Source: Paramarasmius palmivorus (taxonomy: Eukaryota; Basidiomycota; Agaricomycetes; Agaricales; Marasmiaceae). Taken from it: 64,000 bases of DNA. Both the position numbers and the translations under genes were made by a program. The DNA lies in contig JAYKXP010000014.1 of the NCBI GenBank assembly GCA_037176845.1, positions 744,001 to 808,000 on the forward strand. The letters run 5' to 3'. The notes under the pieces are model-generated. The model saw only the letters and a list, made by a program, of their open reading frames with translations, ran no database searches and had not been told where the DNA came from. Numbering within the stretch: the stretch's first letter is position 1; each line of letters begins with the position of its first letter. Positions 47,722 through 59,796 of the stretch are shown here, piece by piece.

Positions 47722-49668
47722 ATGCCAAAAATCATCGGCTATGAGACCCACGGTCAGTTTCCAATGTCTTCCGGTGTTCCGGAGCAAAGAGACTGATGGA
47801 TTTTCGTAGATGTTAGGTTTCCGACCTCGTTGACTGGCGATGGAACCGATGCTATGTAAGTTGTGGTGGTGGTCAGACTCGATCCGAAGACTTTCATTGA
47901 TGTGTTGCTGCCTAGGAATACCGACTGCGACTATTCATCAGCGTATGTCACTCTCAAGACAGACTCTGACCTCGTCGGACACGGAATGACTTTTACGATT
48001 GGCCGTGGAAACGAAATCGTGCGTAGCCCAACAATCTCTGCAATAGCGCTTTATCTGACATCAGAGCATAAGGTCTGCGCTGCAATCCGAGAAGTAGCTA
48101 ATCGACTGGTCGGGAAAGAGACAGAAGATCTCTTCGCTGACATGGGAAAGACTTGGGACTACCTGTTGGCGGATCCTCAACTTCGCTGGTAAGCACACTG
48201 TCCTTTGAGGGATATCTTGCATTGACCCAATCATGTCATCCAAGGATTGGGCCAGAGAAGGGTGTTATCCACATAGCATCCGGCGCAGTGAACAATGCAG
48301 TCTGGGATATGTATGCACGATCCCGCAAAAAGCCACTCTGGAAACTCGTTGTTGACTTCACGCCTGTGAGTCCCGCTTTTCTGCTTACCGGGCATATTTC
48401 TTGACTGGTTTTCGCAGGAAGAGCTTGTACGGTCGGCTGCATGGCGCTACATTTCGGATGCCATCACCAAAGAGGAAGCTTTAGCAATGCTCAAAGAGAA
48501 GGAAGCCACCAAGGCCGAGCGCGAAAAACTTGTTAGAGAAGTCGGGTGAGTAGATGTAAATGCACCTCTTGTTGATGCTAATCACATCCCATTTGTAGAT
48601 ACCCTGCATACGTGACATCCGCTGGCTGGCTAGGATATAGTGATGAGAAGGTCGCGCGCTTGACTAAGGAAGCTGTTGCTGCCGGATTCAACCACTTCAA
48701 AATGAAAGTCGGAGCAGACCAAGCTAATGATTTGCGTCGCGGGAAGATCATACGATCCATCATTGATGATCCTCAGTATCTTCCGCCTGGCCACAAGCCT
48801 AGAGATCCTAATAGCGAAGAACTTAAGGGCAAAAACGCTGGTCCTACCGGAGCAGTATTGATGATTGACGCAAACCAGGTCTGGGATGTACAGCAGGCCA
48901 TCGACTATGTCAAAGGTCTGGAGGAAATCAAGCCATGGTCTGTGTTGTCACGTACTACCTGCGACCATTCGTTGATTTTTGGGATACGTACGCTAGGTTC
49001 ATCGAGGAGCCAACAGCACCGGATGACATCCTTGGGCACGCCGCTATTCGCAAAGCACTCAAGCCACACGGAATCGGTGTTGCCACCGGAGAACATGCTC
49101 ACAACAGAATGGTATTCAAGCAGCTTCTACAGGCCGAGGCCATTGATGTGTGCCAGATTGATTCGTGTCGCCTTGCAGGTGTCAGCGAGGTTATCAGTGT
49201 GCTTTTGATGGCTGCTAAGTATGTCACAATCCCCGCCTACCCTTGGTTTACTCAACTTGCATACTTCAAGATTCGGTGTCCCTGTTTGCCCACATGCTGG
49301 CGGTGTCGGTCTTTGTGAATATGTCATTCACCTTAGGTATGTATCCCACTAGATTCCTTGCATTCTTGTATGACAATGCCCTTTATCAGTTTAATCGACT
49401 ACATCGCTATCTCCGGAACTATGGAGCGTAACGTTCTCGAGTTTGTTGACCACCTACATGAACACTTCTTGACACCATGCTCAATCAACTCCCGTGGACG
49501 TTACAATGTACCCAACAACCCTTCCGAAGGATACAGGTAAAGGCTCTTCATTGCTGAACCAGAAACGGCGTCTGATTTCAAGCCTTGTCTAGCATTGAGA
49601 TGTACCCCAAGAGCATTGCAGAATATGAATGGCCCAATGGATCGTATTGGGTTGGAAGGAGGCAATAA
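47722..49668 (+). CDS. L-fuconate dehydratase (enolase superfamily, ENOSF1-like)
   Basis: It dehydrates sugar acids such as L-fuconate to the 2-keto-3-deoxy acid. Exons: 47722–47752, 47810–47855, 47916–48018, 48073–48188, 48245–48365, 48418–48545, 48599–48937, 48997–49218, 49271–49336, 49390–49536, 49593–49668; 464 aa. The N-terminal cap has DVRFPTSLTGDGTDAMN. The barrel has the catalytic K-x-K in FNHFKMKVGAD, metal ligands in VLMIDANQVWDV, FIEEPTAPDD and GVATGEHAHNRM, and the general-base His region CPHAGGVGLCEY. Ends YEWPNGSYWVGRRQ. All key residues are present, so it should be active. Confidence 0.93.
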
Positions 49669-49841
49669 GAAGCGAAAGCGTAGGAACAGTAAACTCAAAG
49701 GGTAGTAAATTAATTGCTTGTATGTATATACGGTTTATACAGACCAAATTAGGCTCGGGAAGTCTTATGCATTTCCTGATAGTGGTCTTCAGCAGTAAAA
49801 TGTTGGATTACAGAAACTTCACGAGATTACACGTTCACAGT

Positions 49842-52800
49842 CTAATTTGGAGATTCTATCTGTCGTAATGCCCGAGTAGTCTTCAGGCGAACGAACATCT
49901 CCACGGCCGCATCAAGGCTAATATCTTCCCCTCTCGATTTTGACTTAGGGTCATCCCTGTTTCTAATGTTCACAGATTTGTTTTCTAGCTCTTGCTGGCC
50001 AACAACTACGGACCAATCAGCCACTGACTTACGATCCTGAACGTTGACACTTACCGAGAATGAAATTGTACTGTGCAATTTCACCATTACGGATTTTCTT
50101 TTGCAAGGTGTTGTCGCTGTCATCTAAATCGGTGAAGATGCCGTGTGAATGAAGCCTATCCACTATTTCGCTAGCATACTCTTTCTGTTGGGCTCTTAGT
50201 CTGTGACGTTGTATGTGGGGCGGGGACAACGTACGAAGGGTGCGGCGACAGGAATAACGACAACTTGGCGAGGAGACAGCCAGAACGGCCTGGAAAGATG
50301 GTCAACTTTGTTCGCATATACGACAGACACGGAACACACCATTTTCCAGCGAAATGCTCGGTAATAATAGCAATAAACCGCTCCAGACTACCCAAAATGG
50401 CTCGGTGAATCATGACAGGTCGTGAAGGCGGTCTATCTGGATTCCCGTGGTCCTCCGCCGACCGATATTTCAAGTTGAAACGCTCAGGGAGCTGGAAGTC
50501 TAGTTGTATGGTTGCACATTGGAATGATCGGTTGAGGGCGTCGCTGATGGTGATGTCAATTTTTGGCCCATAGAAAGCACCATCACCAGGATTTAGGTCC
50601 CACTTCCCCGGGTAGTGGGCATCCAGTGCTTGAGAGAGTTGCTATGAACGCTGTTCAAGATGGCAGTCATTTGGTAGTATGGTAAAAGTACATACAGCCT
50701 CTGCAACCTCCCAGGTTTTGATATCGCCGAGATAATTTTCAGGTCTTGTGGATAACTCGAGCTTGAATTCGAACCCAAATAGTCCATAGACATGCTGCAT
50801 GAAGTCGAACAGCCTTCCTATCTCTTCCTCGATCTAGTTTGATGACGTTAATATCGTACAGGTACGTCAGTCAAAAAGGACTTACTTGAGATGGCATGCA
50901 GAACACATGAGTATCGTCCTGTACGAACCTCCTCACACGTGTCAAACCACTCAACGCTCCTGATGCTTCGTTTCTGTGGATAATACCGAATTCAGCCATT
51001 CGGATTGGGAGTTCCTTGTAACTTCTGTCTCGAGAATCGAAGATCACACAATGTCCGGGGCAATTCATCGGTTTGAGAGCCCATTTTTCTTTTTCGACAT
51101 CGAGCGCGAACATACCGTCCGTGTAGTTTTGCCAGTGACCAGAAGTTTCCCATAACTTTGTGTTGTACATGTTCGGAGAAATGACTGGGTGATATGACGA
51201 CGTTAGACCCGTTTTTTCATGCAAGATATGTCACTCTACCTTCTTGGTAACCACGCTTCCAATACTCGGACTATATACAAGTCAGATGATTCGGGAGAGT
51301 TTTGGAGATGCACGCACCCTCAAGAGCTCGAGAAGGCTGTTGTAAATCCGTGTACCATGCGGCAGCCAGAAGCAACTACCAGGACTGACATCGTTAAAGA
51401 AGAAGAGTTCTTGCTCCCTGCCAATCTTCCGGTGGTCTCTTTTCGCTGCTTCGGCAAGCCATTCCTTATGTGCGGACATGAGCTTTTTGTCAGGAAACGA
51501 GATTCCATAAATGCGTTGAAGCGAATCGTTTTTCGCGTCACCAAGGAAATACGAAGCGGAATTCTACGAAAGCTGTAAGGTAAGGTGCTAAGTTTAGATT
51601 GATATTAACTCACCTTTGTAACCATAAACGCCTTGATTTTACCAGTATGAGGTATATGCGGACCGACGCAAAGGTCAATCATGGGCCCACAGCGATATAC
51701 CGTCGTGGAAGTACCATCGGGGACCTTGGTTTCGATGAGGTACCTCTTATATTTGTTGTACTAAAAACATGTCAAGAAGGGGCTATGGGCGACGAGGATC
51801 CAATTGTGTACTTACACCGAACATTTCTAGGAGATCCTCCTTAGAGACAACGAGGCGTTCGAATTTTTGTTTGTCTTTAACTGCCATTTCCGAAAGCTTC
51901 TCTAGAGCGGGGTAGTCGGCTTCGACAACAGGACTAGGAAGACACGATGCTTTGTGAGACGGACGTAAGCCCCAATTGAGCTCTCTCACCGTTCTTGGAT
52001 ACCCATTTCATAGAAGAAGCCTTCATCGGTAGGGGGCCCCAAGCACAGATGGCAACCATAGTGACGTTCAGCGGCCTCACCAAGAACGTGAGCAGAGGAG
52101 TGCCAGAAAACGCGTTTCCCTGGACATCAACCGTTAGGACGAGTCTTGTGAAGTATTCACTACTTGCCTTCTGGATGTTCGAAGTCGAGTAATTCAAGTT
52201 TACATGAGGATTCAAGGGGTCGTTCCAAGTCCCACAATTCGCCATCGACCTATTGATTGTTTTAGAGGTAACCAGACGAATAGAAGCTATTCGACACACC
52301 TTTGCGATGACAACCTTCTCAGACAGACCCTTTGAAATCTCCTTCGCTATATCCATAGGACTCGTTTCCCAGCTTGTTCCTTTCTTCTCGTTTCCATCCG
52401 GAAGAGTGATTGTAATTTCTTCACGTGGTTTAGCTGTCATTGGGAATGAGGATATAGGATGAGGATGAAGGGTGAACAATACATTTGACAGACTCCTCGT
52501 ATTGAGCCTTGAGTTGTTCAAACATCTGGATACGATGGCTGAAAAACTCGGGAGGTGGTTGAAGCTACACATCGCGAGAATCAGGATAGGAATAAAGGTA
52601 TGAAAGCGGGGAACGGACCTCTAGAGGATATGCATCCGCCGCTACGATAGGTTTCCCTTTCTTCTGGGCATCCTTGACCTTCCCTTGTTGGACGGCTGGT
52701 TTCGCCGTGGATTCGACAGGCGTAGTCATTGACCTGTGAAAGTGACGTTGAATGCGAGAAATATGGTGGGGAAAACGAGGTCGAAATTGAAGAGGACAAG

Positions 52801-52852
52801 ATCTGATAGGGAGAGATAGCAGCGGGTGAACTCTGGAGATCAAGTGCTGCAT
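49842..52852 (-). CDS. THS1: threonyl-tRNA synthetase, likely cytosolic and mitochondrial forms
   Basis: It charges tRNA-Thr. Fifteen exons (minus): 52852–52619, 52564–52483, 52433–52300, 52249–52168, 52119–51990, 51933–51816, 51760–51614, 51563–51318, 51270–51240, 51184–50886, 50833–50696, 50641–50340, 50289–50235, 50184–50055, 50005–49842; 763 aa. Domains: TGS (about 104–170, [10 protein letters not shown]), SAD with [13 protein letters not shown], class II core with MNCPGHC (motif-2 Zn Cys), [20 protein letters not shown] and DDTHVFC, and the anticodon domain ([31 protein letters not shown]). Codon 1 gives an Arg-rich leader; Met42 gives the cytosolic start. Intron 4 is GC–AG. Confidence 0.95.
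52120..52167 (-). other. GC–AG intron in the ThrRS gene
   Basis: A 48-nt intron starting GCAAGT and ending GTCCAG, with a CTAAC branch-like site. Joining G + GG gives [17 protein letters not shown], the conserved His-motif start. The GT two bases further shifts the frame. Confidence 0.92.
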
Positions 52853-53015
52853 ACGCCCTCTGAGTCAGACGATCGAGTCACGAACGAAAATTCTCGCGCG
52901 CTAAAATTCAAAGCAAGCGTGGCGATAATCTCCAGACTCAAGTTCAAGCGATCACTGATTATCTTCCTTTTGCACCGTGAAGGATCGCAGTAAACTACAT
53001 ATATGCAACAGCTAC

Positions 53016-54399
53016 CTAATACAACACCTTGCTCAACCTTTGTATCTCGTTCATCAAGACATCTCCCTGTCGTATCACCTGCTCAAATTGCATAGTCTTC
53101 TTTCCCCATGCCTCCGATGTCTTTGTTGTCTCGACGACTCCATGAACTTTGTCTATTGATGCATGTAGCCGCCCTGTGGAGATGAAATGCGAGAGCTCAC
53201 TGAAATTCACGGTAAGGAGAAGGTCAGGATAAAGACTGAATGTAGACCCACTTGTCAACGAAATCGACACTAACTCCAAACGCCTGTCCAAGGCTTTCCA
53301 GAGTTAAGCTTCGATAGCTTTCCAATAACTGCGCATATGCTAAGATGCGCATCTCCCGGACATAGAATCTAGCGTGCGGTGCAAGGGTCCTTGATGGTAG
53401 AAGCAGTGTCTGCTCCACCATAGCCAACGCTTTGAAAAATTTGTCGTAGTGGCACTCGTACAGGTTCTTGACTAGATCACCTAGTATTGGGAGTTCGGGT
53501 AGTGCTTGGTTGACCTCGGAGGCACCGATCAACTGTAGAAAGAAATCAACGCGTGCTCGAGGGATAATAACGTTTCTTATACCTTCTTTTTCAAGTCCAC
53601 CCTATTCAAAGTCAACGTTCCAGCAAGGACAGTCAGAGATACAAAATCATTGTATTCTAACAGCTCTGTTGCTGTGAATGTAGACAAGGCGTCCAGCAAG
53701 AGTTCACCTCCCCGTTTGAATTGCCGTATAGAGAGTAAATGTAGGCCACGATAGACTTTGAGCCTGTTCCGACGATCCCAGTCCCCGCCTTCCTCAATGA
53801 GTCTGGCGATGATATTGTCAGTACGAGTACGAGCCAGATTAATTGAGGGAAATACGCACTTTTCAGCTTTACTCAGTCCCCAAACGGTCAAAGCCTCATC
53901 GTTCCAGAAGAAACCAATACGGACAAGTGTCAGAACAATGTCGATCCTACTTCCTAGGCCCGGAGTCTTCTCTAACGCTAACTTTTGTGCATCCACTGCC
54001 TTGTCCTTCTCTCCTATCCTGGTGAGGAAGTTTGCGCGAGCTTTAAGAGCGTCGGAAATTTCTGATTCGCCTTCAGTTGCTTCTGCGGATTGGACTGCCT
54101 CGTCAAGTGTTTTCAAGGTAGCGTCGTTGGCTTCTTGCATCGAAGACAAAAGTTTGGAGTCCACAGGAAGAATAGATGTGGATAGAGCAGTCACAGCCTG
54201 GTAATATGGTGCCATCTCTTAGAGATTGTTAGTATATACACCCGGTCACAATGCACGGACACGAACGATCTTTCTCTATCGCCTTGATAGCATTTGCACG
54301 AGCTTCATCGTGCAGTCTATTCAGTGAGGGATTTGAAAGGATGAAGATATTTTGGGCAACGGAAAGGTTTGGAATGGGGAGCACTATATCGTCGGCCAT
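53016..54399 (-). CDS. RPN7: 26S proteasome lid subunit Rpn7 (PSMD6)
   Basis: A PCI-domain lid subunit of the 19S regulatory particle. Exons (minus): 54399–54267, 54217–53860, 53802–53583, 53532–53252, 53199–53016; 391 aa, the usual length. N-terminal helical repeats include ALKARANFLTRIGEKDKAVD; LIEEGGDWDRRNRLKVYRGL is the strongest signature. The PCI domain follows with FKRGGELLLDALSTFTATEL, ECHYDKFFKALAMVEQ, FYVREMRILAYAQLLESYRS and ELSHFISTGRLHASIDKVHG, ending IRQGDVLMNEIQRLSKVLY. Intron 2 (57 nt) is in frame and open but was removed to match the family. The start is the first ATG (MADDIVLPIPNLS). Confidence 0.95.
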
Positions 54400-54636
54400 G
54401 GATGCAGAGGTCAAGTTGTGAACGTGATGGTGTACGCGTCAGTCAATGGTGTCCAAATTTGGACGAGTTCAACAACAATATCAAATATGAGTACGCGCTC
54501 GTAAAAATTGGGCAAAGAGTATGTACCGCACAGTGAGTGCAAAGGGTAACCATACGGATACGAATACATATACAACACAGCGACAGACAACCCATGCACA
54601 GAGTAACGGAGTCATAAGCGAAATAGAGTAGTACAT

Positions 54637-57600
54637 TTAGGACGACTGAGGGGGAATTGCGTAAGGCATTCCTGGCCGATTAGGAGAGCCGTGCTGCTGA
54701 TAATTCAAGTCAGTATTGCACAACATAGCTGATAGTTAAACTTACAACACTGGTCCATACAGGGACGGTACTCGCTGTTGGCACGGAAGTTGGCCCTGTG
54801 CCGTTATCTCTTTCCTCAGAGATGTAAGTGTCAGCGCTTCGTTGCGAAGCCGCAGCTGTAGCCAACAGATGCGAGTAATCTTGACCGTTAGTACCTGTGG
54901 TTCCATTGTGGCCATTCGCAGGAGGTGGTGCCTCAGGATAAAACGGATAGAACAGGGTTGCAGGAACTTCGACCATGTTTTTGTCACCACCGATGCCATT
55001 GGTAGCATTCACCGCAGGATGTGGTCCTATGCTTCCCTGCATGCTATTAACAATACGAGGATGAGGACCATACACTGCAGCACTTGATCCACTGGTTGGT
55101 CCGCTCGAAATAGAGGAATACGGTGGCGAGGACACAGTTGGAGTGCTATGGGGGCTCTTTGCCAGAGTAGGGGAGCGAACGGATTCCTCTTCCCATTCGG
55201 GCTCAGATAGGAGAGCAGGATGCGTTGCTGGGCCCATTTGGTGAAGGTTAACTTCCATGACACGCTCTGCGAGACGAGCAATCAAGGGATGTCCTCCGGC
55301 AACGTCTTTGCGCTCCCAGCGCCATCGGAAGCGCGGCAGCATGTCAAGAGCGAGCCAAACGTCCTCAATGGCGGTGTGACGTTTCAAACAATCACATTTT
55401 GACATACGCCCGTAGAGAATGACCATAGCGGCAATGTGCAGAGGAATAGGGGAAGTGAAGAAGGCGATGTCGGGAAAACGTATTAGTTGGCTGTGGACAA
55501 TGATGGTGTTGTGAGATGTAATGATGGCTGCGAGAAGTTCATTAGAGGCATCATACAACATGAGGATAAAGGAATTTACCATCTACCAAAGCCTTCCGTC
55601 TGTGTGCATACGACAGCTCCTTCGAGCTAAAGAGTGCTCTCAACAGTAATATTCTCGAGATAGCAATCTTAAGCAGTGTGAGCCCCTCGTCCTCTGTGAT
55701 ACCTTCGACAACCTCCGTTTTTCTTTCAAGTGGCCAATCGTCCGTACCCCCAAAGTAATTCTTATACCTATCGGGCAGTCCCCTACGGAATATTTGCATG
55801 CTCTTGATAATCCTGGTCGCATTTCTCATCATAGCATCCGCACTCTGCCTCGATGGAGAGTAGAGGGAGTTGATGATGTCGGCTTGGATCTCGGCCACTG
55901 GTTGGGATAATTCGAAGTGCTCGGAAAACTCTGGTTGTACACCGCTGTGCTTCTTTCGAGAAGGAGGCGGGGTATTAGCATGGGAAGGTGAAATAGCCAA
56001 GGGGCGGCCCAAAAGGATAGATGTTCCACGATCGTGAATGAGAACTATTCCCCATAACCGGATTCGAAGATTACATTCTTCTTCTGTGAAAACCGCTTGC
56101 TCAGCCTTCTCATCAACATTGGATTGGCTGATCGTCTGAGTTGTGGGGTCATGATGTAGACCTAGTTCGATGGAAAGTCGAACAAGGCTTCCGACCAAAC
56201 GCCATAGAGTTCGACCTTGACGCTATAAATGGGTGATCAGCCACTGAAAGGAGAGGAGAAAACCCGTCTTACCTCGGTATATAGGTACCAATGTAAAAGA
56301 ATAAGCGCCTGGAGACTCGAAATTGTCACCTTCAGCTCAGGCTTGACTGCCAAAGCCATCTCAAAAAAGTCTTCGTGATGAGGCCAGTCAAGAGGCATAA
56401 GCTTCCTCGTTATCGCTGGGCTCAATGGCGCATTGCTGTCGTCCTTAGTGTTATCATCTCCCACTTGTGAAGAACGGTAGTTGAGTTCGCTCAAAGTCCC
56501 CAGTGCGAGGACAAGATAGAGACTGCATATAAATCCTGGGTCATGGGACCCCTTCTCCGTATAGAGGTCTTCCAGAGAAGCATCAAAGTCCTTGCGGGCA
56601 AATACGGGTCTGTGTCGATTGAGGCGTGTGAAGTAGATGTCGGCGATACGTGTGACCATTTCGCGATCTTTGGGAAGCCAGACATCGACAGATTTGGAGT
56701 TGACTGGATTGCCATTGAGGGAGATGGGAGGACGAGCATTCGAGGTACGACGAACAGAAACCGTTCGCCATTTAGCAGTATCACGGGGTGCAGATTTTTC
56801 TTGGAAAGCGCGGTCGCGACCTGAATCGAGTCCATTTGAACCAACAGCGAGATCCTCCTTGTCCTGCTGTTGCCCAGGACTAAGGTCATTAACAATTGCT
56901 GGAGAGACACCAAAGCTCTTTGCAATAGCCTTAAGGAGATATTTTGTCTGAATAAGTAATCGCTTGTAACAGGCTCACGACTCACCTGAGTGCTGGACAT
57001 ATCATTGGCTTTGGGATCTTGGCCCACTATTTCGGTAGGAACGGAGCGAGGTGGTTCCGTTGGTTCCGTAGAAGCTGATGGCTGTGGTGGAGGCGGAGGA
57101 TGAGAAAGAGGTGCGAACGTGCCAGGTGGTTGGAATGCTGGGTGAATGTGAGGGTTATAGGCCGGGTGACCAGGCATTGGATAAGGATATCCAGGAGGTG
57201 GTGGATGCATTATATGAGGATAACCTGGAGGCGGCATCATGCCAGGCGGATACATGTGAGGAGGAGGTGGTGCTGGAGGAGGTGCAGGTTCAGAACGGAA
57301 AGGACGTTCATTCTGGAATGGTAGATTACTGTCGATTATATGGGGTTGAATGCTCGAGGGGTCAATGCCTTCATGAGCGAGAATTTCCTCGATTCTTTCG
57401 AGGGAGAAACCAGGAATGTGGCGTTTGAGTAGAGCATCGCACTGGGCGATCAGGGTTTCGAGACGTTCTGTGTGACCTCTGGGAGTGAGTGTCTGTCTGT
57501 GTCTGTCTTCTTGATTGCAAGGTGTGCCGGCGGTTACACAAGCGGTGCAACGAGGATGTTTGGAATCGCACTGGACAAGTATAATAGAGTGAGCAAAATA

Positions 57601-57913
57601 TCAGGTAAAATGGAACTTGCCGGGGACGGGGTCGGTGTCGCCCGACGGGACTTGCCTTGATTTTTTTCCCTCTGCAACGCGCACATGCTTCGTGAGAGCG
57701 ACGAAGACGTCGTGGTTCTGCTGGGCTGGCATCTTCATCGCCTGGATTCTTCCTACGCCTCTTTGTAGGCCTTGCTGTATTAGTAGGCACAGAATTATTA
57801 TTGTCTATAGCCGTCGAAGAACCTGAGGGCGATTCTGGCTGGATCGAAACGTCCATTTGCAAGGCAGCTTGAAGAGACGAGGAAGACTGTGAGCTGGCTG
57901 ACGACTGCTGCAT
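54637..57913 (-). CDS. Zn2Cys6 fungal transcription factor
   Basis: A nuclear regulator with a binuclear zinc cluster and a fungal-specific middle homology region. Exons (minus): 57913–57656, 57570–56986, 56947–56273, 56222–55580, 55527–54746, 54696–54637; 1000 aa. The cluster at about 76–103 reads CARCRGKKIK then CDSKHPRCTACVTAGTPC. A Pro/His/Tyr-rich linker (about 180–260) follows. The middle homology region (about 350–700) has ADIYFTRLNRHRPVF, LWRLVGSLVRLSIELGLHHD, LRIRLWGIVLIHDRGTSILL and GRPLAISPSHANTPP. The Ser/Pro/Gly-rich tail may activate. The first intron is GC–AG with a competing in-frame GT donor; the second is only 38 nt. Target genes unknown. It diverges from the TMEM41-type gene. 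Confidence 0.9.
57571..57655 (-). other. GC–AG intron inside the zinc cluster, with alternative GT donor
   Basis: GCAAGT directly after KKIK and GTCCAG before CDSKHPRC: this 85-nt intron keeps the C-x2-C-x6-C spacing. A GT donor with G at 57616 would make a 46-nt intron and retain 39 nt, open and in frame (13 residues, ASPVGRHRPRPRQ), between the second and third Cys. Confidence 0.85.
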
Positions 57914-58069
57914 GCAAAGGGTATATCGCGGCGCTTGGGCGCTGTCTTTTGCGATGGGGACTGGGCCTGGCTCAGGCTGCGGTGTGCCAGCTGTTGTCAG
58001 AGTGTTTGGCTCCCAGGCCTGTGTCTGACATCAGCAACATCAGTTTTTCCTCATTTCTCTCTCACCACC

Positions 58070-59294
58070 ATGGCCCCTCCACCGCCGCTCGCTTTGTCTC
58101 ATGCTAATTCTTCCGTATATACTCTCGACACCGTCCGTATTGACGACCACGCCCCCCTCATCACCCCTCAGACTCCTTCATATGGTGCAACTGTACCCCG
58201 CTCGCCAACCCGTCCATCTTCACGCAAGCTCGTCTTCAATGCGACCCTCAAGATGGCTTGTATATTCCTTCTTAGTTCACTCCTGTTAGGAGGTATTTTA
58301 TGGCTCGCTTTACCGACACTAGAAGAGTTCGTTTTCACTGTTACCTATATTCCCCTGTCTTACACAGAATTCTAGAGAAGATCGGCCGCTTCTGCGCATT
58401 CCTCGAAGTTTTGAGCAGTTACAGCAATTAAATTGGCTGCTCAAAAAGTACAGGGACATATATCCTTACAGGATTGTCATATGCTACGTCGTGACATACC
58501 TCTTGTAAGTGGGCCGTCATTACCTTTACTCCACTTGTCGCCAATCTACTTCTAGTTTACAGGCATTTTCGCTGCCCGGTTCCATGTATCTTTCCATACT
58601 CGGTGGTGCCGTCTGGGGTGTTGCACGCGCCCTACCTTTGGCATGCTGTTGTGTAGCGACTGGTGCAACTCTCTGCTACCTCATCTCTGCCGCGCTCGGC
58701 CCGGCCTTGATGACTTTTCCCAAGTGGAAGGCTCGACTCGACAAATGGGCTCAGAAGATTCAGGACAACAAGGAAAACATGATTTCCTTCTTAATCGTAC
58801 TTCGCATTGCACCTTTGCCACCTCATTGGGTCGTCAACGTGATTTGCCCTCACGTCGGGATTGGGATCATCCCATTTTGGATCAGCACCGCATTAGGCAT
58901 TCTCGGTGTAACGGTGATCCACACCACTATAGGTAGCGGGTTGGACGAGATGACGAGCGCGGATGACTTCCACTTGTTCAGCTGGAAGAATTTGCTGGGA
59001 CTGAGCGCTATCGTCGTCGGGGTCTTAATCCCGGTCGGATTGAGATACTACTTTGGTAGACGAGTTCCAGATGTAGACCAGGCGGATAGTGCTGAACTCG
59101 ACGAAGAGATCACGGATGCGGAGGTGGACACCAGCGGAGACAGAATCCTGGCCGTCGGTCCCAGAGCGGCGAACAAATACAAAGCGACTGTCACTACGGA
59201 CGAGGAGTATTCGGACGAAGAAGATGATGACGAAGATATTATACTGGAGGCTGGGCCTGCACTGGAGGTCCCAAAGACCAATAACGACCACTAA
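58070..59294 (+). CDS. TMEM41/VTT-domain membrane protein
   Basis: A multi-pass ER-type membrane protein of the DedA/VTT family; TMEM41B and VMP1 are lipid scramblases needed for autophagy and lipoproteins. Exons: 58070–58326, 58376–58504, 58556–59294; 374 aa. The N-terminus is Pro/Ser-rich with a first helix at about 65–85. The VTT core has LQAFSLPGSMYLSILGGAVW, LACCCVATGATLCYLIS, FPKWKARLDKW, NMISFLIVLRIAPLPPHWVV (the reentrant loop motif) and IPFWISTALGILGVTVIHT. The acidic tail (about 310–374) has clusters of Asp and Glu. Yeast relatives include Tvp38, but the LQ-F-PGS motif favours the TMEM41 branch. Confidence 0.88.
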
Positions 59295-59796
59295 TGATTA
59301 CAGTTACCTTACTGCAGTAGATCATGACTTGGGTAGTTGTGTTTACATTGTACTATATACACTGTATATATTGGATAGTGGATACTAAGTATCATGTGGC
59401 GCTAGTCTTCTCGATTCGGAGGAGCCGAAAGGACCGCAAGGCACCGGAGCGATAAGATTTCGAGGGATTTTCTAGCGATGAGACTACCGTTGCCTAATGG
59501 TTGATACTGGATACTAATATCTATTTTCAGAGGTTATAGGAGAAAAAAAGATGGCCAGGGATATAGCCCTTGGAATGAAACATTATGAATCACTAGGAGC
59601 ACTGCCGAATTTTGAAGCGCCTGAGTAAAAGTGGGCAGTCTGAAGGCCCGTCAATAGGGACAAACAGACTCAGGGCTGTCAGTGGACGACATCCACCACC
59701 GAATTCGTCTCTCACAGCGACCACCAGCAGCGTCCCCACTGCTTCCCACGACGTCGCCGCTGCGACAAGCGTCGTCAAAGCTCTTTTCACACTTGA
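59295..59796. other. intergenic: 3' flank of the TMEM41-type gene and SWI1 promoter
   Basis: About 500 bases with no recognised gene. The minus-strand frames at 59593–60052 have Ser/Val-rich, motif-free translations and overlap the SWI1 gene antisense, so they were not taken as genes. Confidence 0.5.
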
